From positions 4,774,001-4,838,000 of the forward strand of contig NZ_AP022567.1 in the NCBI RefSeq assembly GCF_010727475.1: a stretch of 64,000 nt of DNA, read 5' to 3'. Numbering within the stretch: the stretch's first letter is position 1; every line of letters starts with the position of its first letter. Below the pieces are notes generated by a model. The model ran no database searches and was not told the origin of the DNA. It saw nothing but the letters and a program-made list of their open reading frames with translations. Source of the stretch: Mycolicibacterium mageritense (GTDB lineage: Bacteria; Actinomycetota; Actinomycetes; Mycobacteriales; Mycobacteriaceae). The translations under genes and the position numbers were made by a program. Shown in pieces: positions 33,540 through 42,723 of the stretch.

Positions 33540-34763
33540 ATGAAAATCGCAATGGTCTCCGAGCATGCCAGCCCGTTGGCGGCGCTCGGCGGAGTCGATG
33601 CCGGCGGTCAGAATGTACACGTGGCGGCGCTCTCGGCGGCGCTGAGCCGTCGCGGTCATCAGGTCACGGTGTACACCCGCCGCGATGACCCCGACATCCC
33701 CGAACGGGTGAGCGCTCCCGACGGGTACACCGTGGTGCATGTCCCTGCAGGCCCACCCGAACCGCTACCCAAAGACGAACTGTTGCAGTACATGGGGGGA
33801 TTCGCCCAATTCCTCGACGCCGAGTGGGCCGACGACCGGCCCGATGTGGCGCACGCGCACTTCTGGATGTCCGGCGTGGCCACGCAGCTGGCTGCCCGGC
33901 ATCTGAATCTTCCTGCGGTACAGACCTTTCACGCACTGGGCGTGGTCAAGCGGCGGCATCAGGGCGCGGCAGACACCAGCCCGCCCGAGCGGCTCAAACT
34001 CGAGGCCATGGTGGCCCGTGGCGCCACCTGGGTGGCGGCCACGTGCACCGACGAGGTGTTCGAGCTCATGCGGCTGGGCCGGGCCCGGACCCGCACGTCG
34101 GTGGTGCCGTGCGGGGTAGACCTCGACTTGTTCACCCCGGCAGGCCCGGCGCTGCGGCGGGGCACCAAACATCGCATCGTGAGCGTCGGAAGGTTCGTGC
34201 CGCGCAAGGGATTCGACCTTGCCGTCCGCGCCCTGCCGACGCTCCCGGATACCGAACTCGTCATCGTCGGCGGACCTGCCAAGACGCAGTTGGACCGGGA
34301 TCCGGAAGCCAACCGGTTACGCGCACTGGCGAGTGAACTCGGTGTCGCCGATCGCGTGCGGCTGTGCGGATCGGTCGCGCGGGACAAGATGCCCGCCGTG
34401 TTGCGATCTGCCGACGTGGTGGCGTGCACGCCGTGGTACGAACCGTTCGGCATCGTGCCCCTGGAAGCCATGGCCTGCGGCATCCCGGTCGTGGCCTCGG
34501 CGGTCGGCGGCATGCTCGACACCGTCGTCCATGACGTTACGGGCCGCCTGGTTCCGCCCAAACGCCCAGACCTGTTGGCCGGCACCCTCGGCGAGCTGCT
34601 GCGCGACCAATTCCTGCGGCAGAGCCTGGGTGCGGCGGGGCGGGACCGGGCCAGGTCTCGGTACTCGTGGGACCGGATCGCCGCGGATACCCTCCGCGTC
34701 TACGACCGGCTGGGGCCCGCAAGCTATCAGCGTCCGCCGGCTTCGAGCGTGTCGTCGGGATGA
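33540..34763 (+). CDS. GT4 family glycosyltransferase
   Basis: 407 residues. Start MKIAMVSEHASPLAALGGVD with the GGxxxHV loop (GGQNVHVAALSAAL). HAHFWMSG, QTFHALG, CGVDLDLF, SVGRFVPRKGFDLAVRALP and the E-x7-E motif in PFGIVPLEAMACGIPVVAS follow. This architecture occurs in sucrose-synthase-like and mannosyltransferase GT4 enzymes. It overlaps the convergent GT2 gene by 37 bp. Donor unknown. Confidence 0.93.
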   Translation: MKIAMVSEHASPLAALGGVDAGGQNVHVAALSAALSRRGHQVTVYTRRDDPDIPERVSAPDGYTVVHVPAGPPEPLPKDELLQYMGGFAQFLDAEWADDRPDVAHAHFWMSGVATQLAARHLNLPAVQTFHALGVVKRRHQGAADTSPPERLKLEAMVARGATWVAATCTDEVFELMRLGRARTRTSVVPCGVDLDLFTPAGPALRRGTKHRIVSVGRFVPRKGFDLAVRALPTLPDTELVIVGGPAKTQLDRDPEANRLRALASELGVADRVRLCGSVARDKMPAVLRSADVVACTPWYEPFGIVPLEAMACGIPVVASAVGGMLDTVVHDVTGRLVPPKRPDLLAGTLGELLRDQFLRQSLGAAGRDRARSRYSWDRIAADTLRVYDRLGPASYQRPPASSVSSG

Positions 34764-35659
34764 CGGGCTCGATGACCGCCACCGCGTTCCAGCGTCGCGA
34801 GTGCCGACTCGACGGCTGCCGGCAGCCGTCGCCGATGCACGAGCACCGCGGGCAGCCTGACTGCGGCCTCGGCCGCGGCGCGGGCATGGTGCACATCGCG
34901 CGGCGCGGCGCCCAGCAGCGCGCTTGCCGCATGCAAGCACTGTGGCACCGGGCGGCGCAGCCACGTGGTGAGCACGGCGTTGCGCAGGCTGCGGGCGTCC
35001 TGCGCTGCCGTGGACGGGCGCAGCGCCGAAGGCTGGTGAATCGCGGTCAGTTCCCGGCAGTAGCACAGATCCCAGCCGTGCGCGGCCAGATCCATCGCGA
35101 GCAGTTGTTCTTCGCCCCGGAAATGCAGGATGGGGCTGAACCCACCTGCGGCCAGGAACGCCGATCTGCGGACCATCGCCGAACATGCCAGGAATCCGAG
35201 GATCGACGGACCCGGCAGGTCGGGCCGATGACCGAGCGCACTGTCGGCGAGTTGGGCGACCAGCGGATCCTCGCGCCGTTGCGGCCACACCTCGGTACGT
35301 GCCGCGAGCACCGCGGTACTGGGATATCGACCGAAGATCTCCGCTGCGCGCCCCGGAGCCTCTGGCGCCCACCACGAATCGTCGTCACAGAATGCGACAT
35401 ACGGTGTGCGGCACGCCGCGACTCCGACATTGCGCGCGACCGCACCGAGATTCGACCCGAGACCCAGCAGCACGACCCGATCGCCCGCGTGCGCCGCGAT
35501 CCGCCGGATGGCGTCGACCGAACCGTCGTCGGAGTGGTTGTCCACCACGACGATCGGACAGGGCGTGGTGTCGAGGAGTCTGTTGACCACGTCGGCGAGT
35601 TCGTCGCGGCGGTTGCGGCTGGCGATGACGAACGAAACATCTGCTGTGACTGTGTCCAT
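34727..35659 (-). CDS. GT2 family glycosyltransferase
   Basis: 310 residues. GT-A fold: SFVIASRNRRDELADVVNRL, VVVDNHSDDGSVDAIRRIA, the DxD-type metal site CDDDSWW, and MVRRSAFLAAGGF. A soluble C-terminal extension follows. It is transcribed against the rest of the cluster, from its own full-match SigF promoter 11 nt before the ATG. Donor and acceptor unknown. Confidence 0.9.
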   Translation of the reverse strand: MDTVTADVSFVIASRNRRDELADVVNRLLDTTPCPIVVVDNHSDDGSVDAIRRIAAHAGDRVVLLGLGSNLGAVARNVGVAACRTPYVAFCDDDSWWAPEAPGRAAEIFGRYPSTAVLAARTEVWPQRREDPLVAQLADSALGHRPDLPGPSILGFLACSAMVRRSAFLAAGGFSPILHFRGEEQLLAMDLAAHGWDLCYCRELTAIHQPSALRPSTAAQDARSLRNAVLTTWLRRPVPQCLHAASALLGAAPRDVHHARAAAEAAVRLPAVLVHRRRLPAAVESALATLERGGGHRARHPDDTLEAGGR

Positions 35660-35670
35660 AACGGGGCCAA

Positions 35671-35695
35671 CTACCCTCCCCGGCGATCGGCAAAC
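35671..35695 (-). promoter_or_regulatory. SigF-type promoter for the GT2 gene
   Basis: Minus strand: GTTT, 15 nt, GGGTAG; 11 nt to the start codon. It occupies most of the 40-bp gap to uxs, which has no recognisable promoter of its own on the + strand. Confidence 0.8.
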
Positions 35696-35699
35696 ACCC

Positions 35700-36638
35700 A
35701 TGCGTGAACTCAAACGTGTTCTGGTGACCGGTGGGTGCGGATTCCTCGGCGGGCACCTCTGCGAGCGCATGCTCGACCACGGCGTCGAGGTCATCTGCGT
35801 CGACGACCGTTCCACGAGTGCGCCCACGGCCGAATCGCTGCTGGGTGACCGCACGGGCTATGGGTTCATGTGTCACGACATCAGTGCTCCGCTGCCCGAT
35901 CTGCCGCGGGTCGACACCGTCTTCCACCTGGCGTCGCCTGCCTCACCGGTCGACTACCAGCGCATGCCGGTGCAGACCCTGCGGACCGGAGCGCTCGGTA
36001 CGGCCAATGTGCTGGATTTCGCCGAGCGGTGCGGCGCACGCGTGGTGTTGGCGTCGACCAGTGAGGTCTACGGCGATCCGCTCGAACACCCGCAGCACGA
36101 GAGCTATTGGGGCAACGTCAATCCGGTCGGACCCAGGAGTATGTACGACGAGGCCAAGCGGTTTGCCGAGGCATTGACGTTCGCCTACCGGCGCGCACGC
36201 TCGGCCGACGTCGGAGTCGCCCGGCTGTTCAACACCTACGGGCCGCGCATGCGCAGCGACGACGGTCGGATCGTGCCGACCTTCTGCAGGCAGGCGCTGG
36301 CCGGGGAGCCGATCACGGTGCACGGCTCAGGGCGGCAGACCCGGTCGTTGTGCTACGTCGACGACACCGTCGATGCCTTGCTGGCCCTGGCCCGCGCCGA
36401 CTGCGCAGGCCCGATCAACATCGGCAACCCGCACGAACTGACCGTGCTACAGATCGCCGAGACGATCCGGGAGCTGGCCGGCAGCCAGTCGCCCCTCGAG
36501 TTCGTCGAACGCGACGACGACGACCCGCAACGGCGTTGCCCGGTGATCACCGCGGCACGCGAACAACTCGGCTGGTGGCCGCGCGTGGACTGCCAGAACG
36601 GTCTCGCCAGAACCGTCAAATGGTTTGCCCAGCAGTGA
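35700..36638 (+). CDS. UDP-glucuronate decarboxylase (UDP-xylose synthase) family NAD-dependent epimerase
   Basis: 312 residues, extended SDR. TGGCGFLGGHLCERM (NAD), then blocks diagnostic for UDP-xylose synthases: HLASPASPVDYQRMPVQTL, STSEVYGDPLEHPQHESYWG, NPVGPRSMYDEAKRFAEAL (active-site Tyr/Lys), RLFNTYGPRM and QTRSLCYVDD. It should convert UDP-glucuronate to UDP-xylose. The UDP-glucose dehydrogenase at the end of the same operon makes the substrate. It could alternatively act as a sugar 4-epimerase. First gene of a nine-gene operon; promoter not recognised. Confidence 0.9.
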   Translation: MRELKRVLVTGGCGFLGGHLCERMLDHGVEVICVDDRSTSAPTAESLLGDRTGYGFMCHDISAPLPDLPRVDTVFHLASPASPVDYQRMPVQTLRTGALGTANVLDFAERCGARVVLASTSEVYGDPLEHPQHESYWGNVNPVGPRSMYDEAKRFAEALTFAYRRARSADVGVARLFNTYGPRMRSDDGRIVPTFCRQALAGEPITVHGSGRQTRSLCYVDDTVDALLALARADCAGPINIGNPHELTVLQIAETIRELAGSQSPLEFVERDDDDPQRRCPVITAAREQLGWWPRVDCQNGLARTVKWFAQQ

Positions 36639-36653
36639 CTTCAGGAGGATTAC

Positions 36654-38267
36654 GTGCGCATTCTTGGAATAAACGCGGTGTTTCACGACCCTGCCGCCGC
36701 AGTGGTGGTCGACGGTCACGTGGTGGCCGCTGCCGAGGAGGAACGGTTCAGCCGCCGCAAACACGGCAAGTCCGCGGTGGCGTTCTCCACCTGGGAGCTT
36801 CCCGTGGAATCGGCCCGCTGGTGTCTGGAGCAGGCCGGTCTGTCGCCCGCAGACCTCGATGCGGTCGGCTATTCCTACGACCCGCGCCTGATGCAGGACG
36901 TGGATCCCGCCCTCGGCGGCCTCGACCATGACTGGGAACACCTGCGCACGCTCTACGCCGAGCGTGCGCCGAAGTTCCTGCAGTCTGCCCTGCCGGGTTT
37001 GAATCCCGATGTGGTCCAGTATGTTCGGCATCACGTGGCGCATGCCGCGTCGACCGCACTGGCCTCACCGCATCCCGACTGCGCGGTGCTGGTGGTCGAC
37101 GGGCGCGGTGAGCGCACGTCGATGCTCGCGGGCAGCTACACCGACAACAAGCTCGACGTGCTGGCCACCCAGGCACTGCCGCACTCACTGGGGCTGCTCT
37201 ACGAGGAACTCACGGCGCACCTCGGCTTCAAACGGTCCAGCGACGAGTACAAGGTGATGGCGATGTCGTCTTATGGGACACCGCGTTTCGCCGATCGGTT
37301 CCGCGAACTCGTGTACGCCACCGGGGACGGTGGATTCCGCACCGAACCGGTGGACTGGGCGGCATTCGGCGACAGCTGGGAGGACCGCGTCGACCTGGCC
37401 TGCAGTGTGCAGCGAGTGCTCGAAGAGGTTCTGCTCGATCTGGTGACCTGGCTGCGCGGACACACCGATCACGAAAAGCTCTGCCTCGCCGGGGGAGTGG
37501 CGCTCAACTGCGTTGCGAACTCCAAGATCTTCCGGGACGGCGGATTCGGTGACGTCTGGGTGCAGCCGGCGGCCGGAGACGCAGGTACCGCGTTGGGAGC
37601 GGCCTTGTCGGTGGCCGCCGACGCCGGTGAACGCCTCACCCCGATGCCTTCGGCGGCGTTGGGTCGCGGATGGTCCGACGACGAGATCGCCAAGGTGCTC
37701 GACGACGCCGCGATCAGCTATGAGCGCCCCGACGATCTGGCGGGCACCGTCGGCGACGCGCTGGCGCACGACCAGCTGATCGGCTGGTTTCAGGGCCGGT
37801 CCGAGTTCGGGCCGAGGGCGTTGGGCTGCCGCTCGCTGTTGGCCGACCCACGTCGGCTGGCGAACCTCGAACGGCTCAACGCCGTGAAGGGCCGCGAGCA
37901 GTTCCGGCCCGTCGCGCCGATGGTTCTCACCGACCGGGCCGCCGACATCTTCTCGGGTGCACCGATCCCGAGCCCGTACATGCTGTTCGTGCACGACGTG
38001 GCACCCCACTGGCGCGAACGCATCCCGGCCGTGACCCACGTCGACGGCACAGCGCGAATCCAGACCGTCGACGAGTCGAACCCGTTGCTGCACCGAACGA
38101 TCGGCCGCTTCGCCGAGCGCACGGGTGTTCCGGTGATCGTGAACACGAGCTTCAACACCGCGGGCCGGCCGATGGTCGACAGTCCGCGAGACGCGCTGGA
38201 GTGCTTCGGCAGCGCGCCCATCGACATGCTCGCCCTCGGGCCGTACGTGGTGCGGAGGCGCCCGTGA
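36654..38267 (+). CDS. carbamoyltransferase (NodU/CmcH family)
   Basis: 537 residues. N-terminal Kae1-like domain: ILGINAVFHDPAAAVVVDGH, EEERFSRRKHGKSA, metal ligands in HHVAH (126-130), VVDGRGE; then LCLAGGVALNCVANSKI and GDAGTALGAAL. The C-terminal domain has GRSEFGPRALGCRSLLADPR. The family transfers carbamoyl from carbamoyl phosphate via carbamoyl-AMP to hydroxyls of sugars or antibiotics. AGGAGG ribosome site, GTG start. In a heptose-glycan cluster the likely target is a sugar hydroxyl (7-O-carbamoyl heptose is known from Pseudomonas aeruginosa core LPS). Confidence 0.94.
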   Translation: MRILGINAVFHDPAAAVVVDGHVVAAAEEERFSRRKHGKSAVAFSTWELPVESARWCLEQAGLSPADLDAVGYSYDPRLMQDVDPALGGLDHDWEHLRTLYAERAPKFLQSALPGLNPDVVQYVRHHVAHAASTALASPHPDCAVLVVDGRGERTSMLAGSYTDNKLDVLATQALPHSLGLLYEELTAHLGFKRSSDEYKVMAMSSYGTPRFADRFRELVYATGDGGFRTEPVDWAAFGDSWEDRVDLACSVQRVLEEVLLDLVTWLRGHTDHEKLCLAGGVALNCVANSKIFRDGGFGDVWVQPAAGDAGTALGAALSVAADAGERLTPMPSAALGRGWSDDEIAKVLDDAAISYERPDDLAGTVGDALAHDQLIGWFQGRSEFGPRALGCRSLLADPRRLANLERLNAVKGREQFRPVAPMVLTDRAADIFSGAPIPSPYMLFVHDVAPHWRERIPAVTHVDGTARIQTVDESNPLLHRTIGRFAERTGVPVIVNTSFNTAGRPMVDSPRDALECFGSAPIDMLALGPYVVRRRP

Positions 38268-39742
38268 ACTTCGCGATCGTGATACCGACCATCGGCAGGC
38301 CCACCCTGGACCGGCTGCTGATGGTTCTGGAGAGGGCGGAAGGGCCACGGCCGGACGCCGTGATCGTCGTCGACGATCGGCCCGACCCTCACCCGCCGCT
38401 GCTCACCGTCGCGCGGTTGCCGGTCACGGTTTTGCGCAGCGGCGGTCGCGGACCGGCGGCCGCCCGCAACGTCGGATGGCGCCAGACCACGGCGCGCTGG
38501 GTGTGCTTCCTCGACGACGACGTCCTGCCGCATCCGGGCTGGCTCACCGCACTGGCCGAGGATCTCGCCAGGGCCGACGCCGCAGGTGCCGCCGGATGCC
38601 AGGCGACCATCGACGTCCCGGCGCAGCCGTGGCGGCGCAGCACCAACGACGACCAGCGCACGCTGCGCCTGGCCGACGCGCAATGGATCACCGCGGACAT
38701 GGCGTATCGGCGGTCCGCGCTGGTCTGCTCGGGCGGCTTCGACGAGCGGTTCCCGCGCGCCTACCGCGAGGATTCCGACTTGGCATTGCGAATCACGCAG
38801 GCGGGCAACACGATCATCCGCGGAAACCGGCGCACCCGGCATCCGGTCGCGCGGGCATCGTGGTTCAGCAGTGTGCGAGCCCAGATCGGCAACCGCGACG
38901 ATGCGCTCATGCGCCGCAAACACGGTCGCGGGTGGCGCGCTGCGGTCGGCGAGGGCCGCGGCCGGTTGCCGCTGCACATCGTGACGACGGCGGCGGCCGT
39001 GCTGGCCGTCGCGTCGCCGGATCGTCGTGCCGCTCGGTGGGCGCGCGCCGCCTGGCTGGCGCTCACGGCTGAGTTCGCGGTGCGGCGCTTCTCAACCGGC
39101 CGGTTCACGGTCATCGAAGCGCTGCGGATGGCTACCACCAGTGTGCTCATCCCACCGGTCGCGGTGGCTCAGCGACTGTACGGCGAGTGGACATTCCGGG
39201 CCGCGCGCCGCGATCCACCCTTGGCGGTGCTGTTCGACCGCGACGACACGATCATCGAGGACGGCCCCTATCTGAACGACCCCGCGGGCGTACGCCCGGT
39301 GGCCGGCGCGGAAAGCGCACTGCACCGCCTGCGGGAACGCGGACTGCTCTTGGCCGTGGTGTCCAATCAGTCCGGCGTCGCGAAAGGACTGATCAGCACC
39401 GAGCAGCTTGCCGCGGTCAACGCAACCGTCGACACCCTGCTCGGCCCGTTCGATTCCTGGCAGTTGTGCGTACACGACGCGGACGCCGACTGCGCGTGCC
39501 GGAAACCCGAACCCGGCATGGTGTACGCCGCTGCCGAGGCACTCGGTGTCGACACCGCACGCTGCGTGATGATCGGTGACACCGGGGGAGATGTCCAGGC
39601 CGCACTGGCGGCGGGGGCCGACGCGATTCTCGTTCCCACCGAACGCACCCTGGCGCACGAGGTTTCGGAGGCCCGTAACCGGGCCCGAGTCGCCGAGACA
39701 CTCGATGACGCGGTCTCGCTCATCCTCAAGGACGCGCGATGA
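38264..39742 (+). CDS. GT2 glycosyltransferase fused to a GmhB-like HAD phosphatase
   Basis: 492 residues. Residues 1-310: GT2, with FAIVIPTIGRPTLDRLLMVL, VVDDRPDPH, the metal motif FLDDDVLPHPGW and ADMAYRRSALVCSGGFDERF. Residues 320-492: HAD phosphatase with nucleophile FDRDDTIIEDG (Asp325, Asp327), SNQSGVAKG, the zinc ligands C402-x-H404 and C410-x-C412, RKPEPGM and GDTGGDV. These features are those of GmhB, heptose-bisphosphate 7-phosphatase. The fusion couples the dephosphorylation step to transfer. It overlaps its neighbours on both sides by 4 bp. Confidence 0.9.
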   Translation: MNFAIVIPTIGRPTLDRLLMVLERAEGPRPDAVIVVDDRPDPHPPLLTVARLPVTVLRSGGRGPAAARNVGWRQTTARWVCFLDDDVLPHPGWLTALAEDLARADAAGAAGCQATIDVPAQPWRRSTNDDQRTLRLADAQWITADMAYRRSALVCSGGFDERFPRAYREDSDLALRITQAGNTIIRGNRRTRHPVARASWFSSVRAQIGNRDDALMRRKHGRGWRAAVGEGRGRLPLHIVTTAAAVLAVASPDRRAARWARAAWLALTAEFAVRRFSTGRFTVIEALRMATTSVLIPPVAVAQRLYGEWTFRAARRDPPLAVLFDRDDTIIEDGPYLNDPAGVRPVAGAESALHRLRERGLLLAVVSNQSGVAKGLISTEQLAAVNATVDTLLGPFDSWQLCVHDADADCACRKPEPGMVYAAAEALGVDTARCVMIGDTGGDVQAALAAGADAILVPTERTLAHEVSEARNRARVAETLDDAVSLILKDAR

Positions 39743-40752
39743 AGCGGGCGGTGGTGGCGAGGCTGGACAGCGCGGGTGACGTGCTGATCACCGGGCCCGC
39801 GGTGCGTGCGGTCGCCGCGCACCACACCGTGTCGTTCCTGGCCGGGCCACGCGGCCGGGCAGCGGCCGAACTGCTGCCCGGGGTCGACGAGATCGTCGAA
39901 TGGCAGGCGCCCTGGGTGGATTTCGACTCGCCGGAGCTGACCGCCGATCACGTCACCGCGCTCGTCAAACAACTCCGCGACCTGGCCCCCGACCGCATGT
40001 TCATCTTCACGTCGTTTCACCAGTCGCCGCTGCCGCTGGCGCTGATCGCCCGGATGGCGGGCGTGCGATGGGTCGGCGCGATCAGCGAGGACTACCCGGG
40101 AACGCTGCTGGACCTCCGCCATCACGTCGAATCCGGGATACCGGAACCACAGCGGGCGCTGTCCCTGGTCCGTGCCGGCGGCTATGAGTTGCCGTCCGAC
40201 GACGACGGGGCATTGCGGGTGACGCCACCGCCACCGCTGCCCCGCGCCGTCGCCGCAGTGATCGGCGCGGAGCCGTTCGTGGTCTTCCATCCCGGCGCTG
40301 CAGTCCCGGCGCGCCGGCCGACCACGGCGCGCAGCGCAGCCATGGTGCGGGCCCTCAGCGCCGCCGGCCACCGCGTAGTGGTCACGGGCGACCCGGGCGA
40401 GCGAGAACTCACGGCAGCGGTGGCCGGGCGTCACGGCGTCGACCTCGGCGGGCGCACCACACTTGCCACGCTGGGCGCCGTCTACGCACGGTCCCGTGTC
40501 GTCGTGGCGCCCAACACCGGCCCCGCGCACCTGGCCGCGGCTGTCGGGGTGCCGGTGGTGTCGTTGTTCGCGCCCGTGGTCCCGGCGCCGCAATGGAGCC
40601 CCTACGGCCGCAACGTGGTCCGACTCGGTGCCCAGGACGCGCCGTGCCGCGACACCCGGGCCCGGACGTGCCCGGTACCGGGACATCCGTGTCTGGACGG
40701 CATCACCGACGAAGATCTCGTGGCCGCGGTCGGCCGACTGAGTGGCAGCTGA
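39739..40752 (+). CDS. GT9 family glycosyltransferase (heptosyltransferase-like), copy 1
   Basis: 337 residues, GT-B fold of the ADP-heptose:LPS heptosyltransferase family. The N-terminal VVARLDSAGDVLITGPAVRA is the GT9 signature (R-x-D-x-x-GD). The donor domain has FVVFHPGAAVPARRP, then VTGDPGE, VVVAPNTGPAHLAAAVGVPV and VSLFAP. GT9 enzymes use ADP-heptose, and the operon makes a nucleotide-heptose, so heptosyl transfer is likely. Acceptor unknown; there is no LPS in mycobacteria. Confidence 0.92.
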   Translation: MKRAVVARLDSAGDVLITGPAVRAVAAHHTVSFLAGPRGRAAAELLPGVDEIVEWQAPWVDFDSPELTADHVTALVKQLRDLAPDRMFIFTSFHQSPLPLALIARMAGVRWVGAISEDYPGTLLDLRHHVESGIPEPQRALSLVRAGGYELPSDDDGALRVTPPPPLPRAVAAVIGAEPFVVFHPGAAVPARRPTTARSAAMVRALSAAGHRVVVTGDPGERELTAAVAGRHGVDLGGRTTLATLGAVYARSRVVVAPNTGPAHLAAAVGVPVVSLFAPVVPAPQWSPYGRNVVRLGAQDAPCRDTRARTCPVPGHPCLDGITDEDLVAAVGRLSGS

Positions 40753-40769
40753 ATATGGAGGCAGGAAAC

Positions 40770-41357
40770 ATGATTGGCACACACATATCCGCGCTGGCCC
40801 ACGCGGCCGACGGAATCAGCGGTGAGGAAGCCAAACTCGGATGGTGGGGAACCCATCTCGCCGAGGTGCTCACGGCCGGTGGGCGGCTCCTGGCCTGTGG
40901 CAACGGCGGCAGCGCAGCGGAGGCGCAACATCTCACGGCCGAACTGGTCGGCCGGTTCAAGGATGAACGCAGACCGCTCTCGGCCATCGCGTTGCACGCC
41001 GACACGTCCGCGTTGACCGCGATCTGCAACGACTATGGGGCCGAGGAGGTCTTCGCCCGCGGTGTCCGCGCCCACGGCAGGCCAGGCGACATCTTGGTGG
41101 CATTGTCCACGAGCGGCACCAGTCCGAACGTGCTGTCCGCGGTGAAGGCGGCCCACGAGCTGGGGCTGACGACCTGGGCGATGACCGGTCCCGCGCCCAA
41201 CCCGCTGGCCGCAATGTGCGATGACGCGATTTCCGTGGAGGCACCCAGCACCGCCACCGTGCAGGAGATCCACCTGCTGCTGGTGCATTCGTTGTGCATA
41301 GCACTCGACGCCTCGCTGCCCGAAACCGCTGCGACGCCGGGAACTTCCGGTGGCTAG
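40770..41357 (+). CDS. gmhA: GmhA-like phosphoheptose isomerase (SIS domain)
   Basis: 195 residues. SIS domain: LLACGNGGSAAEAQHLTAEL (phosphosugar site and catalytic Glu), AICNDYG, ALSTSGTSPNVLSAV, and TVQEIHLLLVHSLC with the conserved His. It matches GmhA, which turns sedoheptulose 7-phosphate into D-glycero-D-manno-heptose 7-phosphate. The ATG chosen has GGAGGCAGG in front; an ATG 15 bases upstream is possible. Overlaps the hldE start by 8 bp. Confidence 0.93.
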   Translation: MIGTHISALAHAADGISGEEAKLGWWGTHLAEVLTAGGRLLACGNGGSAAEAQHLTAELVGRFKDERRPLSAIALHADTSALTAICNDYGAEEVFARGVRAHGRPGDILVALSTSGTSPNVLSAVKAAHELGLTTWAMTGPAPNPLAAMCDDAISVEAPSTATVQEIHLLLVHSLCIALDASLPETAATPGTSGG

Positions 41358-42723
41358 GCCCGTGGTGATCGTCGGCGACTGCATGCTCGACGTCGACATC
41401 GAAGGCAGCGCGACCCGGCTGAGCCCCGAAGCACCGGTTCCGGTCGTCGACGCCGAGCGGGTGTGGCGCAGGCCGGGTGGCGCGGGGCTGGCCGCGGTGC
41501 TGGCCGCCCGGGTCGAATCGGACGTGGTGCTGGTGACCGCGATCGCTGACGATGCGGACGGACGTGCGCTCGGCGATATGCTGACCGAGGCCGGAGTCAC
41601 GGTCGTGGCCATGCCGCTCACCGGTACCACGGTGTGCAAGACCAGGATTCGGGCGTCCAACCAGTCGATGCTCCGGATCGATCACGGCGACGGTACGCCC
41701 GCACCCGGCGATCTGCCGCCGCAAGTCGGCCAGATGCTCGACGACGCCCGTGCGGTGTGTGTCGCCGATTATGGCAAGGGCGTGACGGCCCATCCCGGTC
41801 TGCGTCGATTGCTCGAACGCGCCGCGCAGCGCGCGCCGCTGGTATGGGATCCGCATCCACGCGGCACCGACCCCGTTCGGGGATGTCACCTGGTGACGCC
41901 GAATCAGGCTGAGGCCAACGGTTCTTCGGCCGACGGGCTGCGCCGGAAGTGGCAGGCGCGCGCGGCGTGCGTGACGCTCGGCAGTGGGGGAGCCGTGTTG
42001 GCCACCGCCGAGGGCAGCGTGCACATATCGGTGCCGGCCTCGTGTGGCGCAGGTGGCGGTCGCGCCGACACCTGTGGGGCAGGTGATCGCTTCGCCGTGG
42101 CCGCGACGCTTGCGCTGGCAGCCGAAGCGGACGTCGCCGCAGCGGTGTCCGCCGCGGTGGAGGCCGCGAGCCGGTTCGTCGCCAGCGGCGGTGCAGCCGC
42201 GGTGTCGCGCCCGGCGCGCCTGAGCTCACAGGGGCGCGTGACAACCGAACCCGCCGCGGTCACAAGCGATGTCGTCGAGGTTCGGGACAGGTTGCGCCGG
42301 CGTGGCGGCAGGCTGGTCGCGACCGGAGGGTGCTTCGATCTGCTGCACACCGGCCATGTGCGGCTGCTCCATCAGGCCCGCCAGTTGGGCGACGCGCTCG
42401 TGGTGCTGCTGAACTCGGACGCCTCGGTCCAGGGTTTGAAGGGCCCTGGGCGCCCCGTGGTCGCGGCGGCGGACCGGGCCAGGGTGCTGGCCGCGCTGGC
42501 ATGTGTGGACGCGGTGGTGATCTTCGACGAATGTTCACCTGCCGCACAGTTGGAGCGACTGCGTCCCGATGTGTGGGTCAAGGGCGGTGATTACGCCGAA
42601 GCCGACCTGCCCGAGGCCGGCGTGGTCCGCAGGCACGGCGGCGACGTGGTTTTACTGCCCACCGTCGCGGGCTACTCATCGACCAAGCTGATCCAACATG
42701 CAACCGAGAGGAAGAACTCGTGA
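41350..42723 (+). CDS. hldE: HldE-like bifunctional heptose 7-phosphate kinase/1-phosphate nucleotidyltransferase
   Basis: 457 residues. Residues 1-305 are a PfkB/ribokinase kinase: VVIVGDCMLDVDIEG at the start, NQAEAN, and the catalytic base in DTCGAGDRF (Asp246). Residues 320-457 are a nucleotidyltransferase: TGGCFDLLHTGHVRLL (325-340), LNSDASVQGLKGPGRP and KGGDYAEADLPEAGVV, ending in STK. It should phosphorylate heptose 7-phosphate at C1 and later make ADP-heptose. All three activities (isomerase, kinase/transferase, phosphatase) are in this operon. No HldD epimerase is present, so the product should stay D,D-heptose. Confidence 0.94.
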   Translation: MARPVVIVGDCMLDVDIEGSATRLSPEAPVPVVDAERVWRRPGGAGLAAVLAARVESDVVLVTAIADDADGRALGDMLTEAGVTVVAMPLTGTTVCKTRIRASNQSMLRIDHGDGTPAPGDLPPQVGQMLDDARAVCVADYGKGVTAHPGLRRLLERAAQRAPLVWDPHPRGTDPVRGCHLVTPNQAEANGSSADGLRRKWQARAACVTLGSGGAVLATAEGSVHISVPASCGAGGGRADTCGAGDRFAVAATLALAAEADVAAAVSAAVEAASRFVASGGAAAVSRPARLSSQGRVTTEPAAVTSDVVEVRDRLRRRGGRLVATGGCFDLLHTGHVRLLHQARQLGDALVVLLNSDASVQGLKGPGRPVVAAADRARVLAALACVDAVVIFDECSPAAQLERLRPDVWVKGGDYAEADLPEAGVVRRHGGDVVLLPTVAGYSSTKLIQHATERKNS

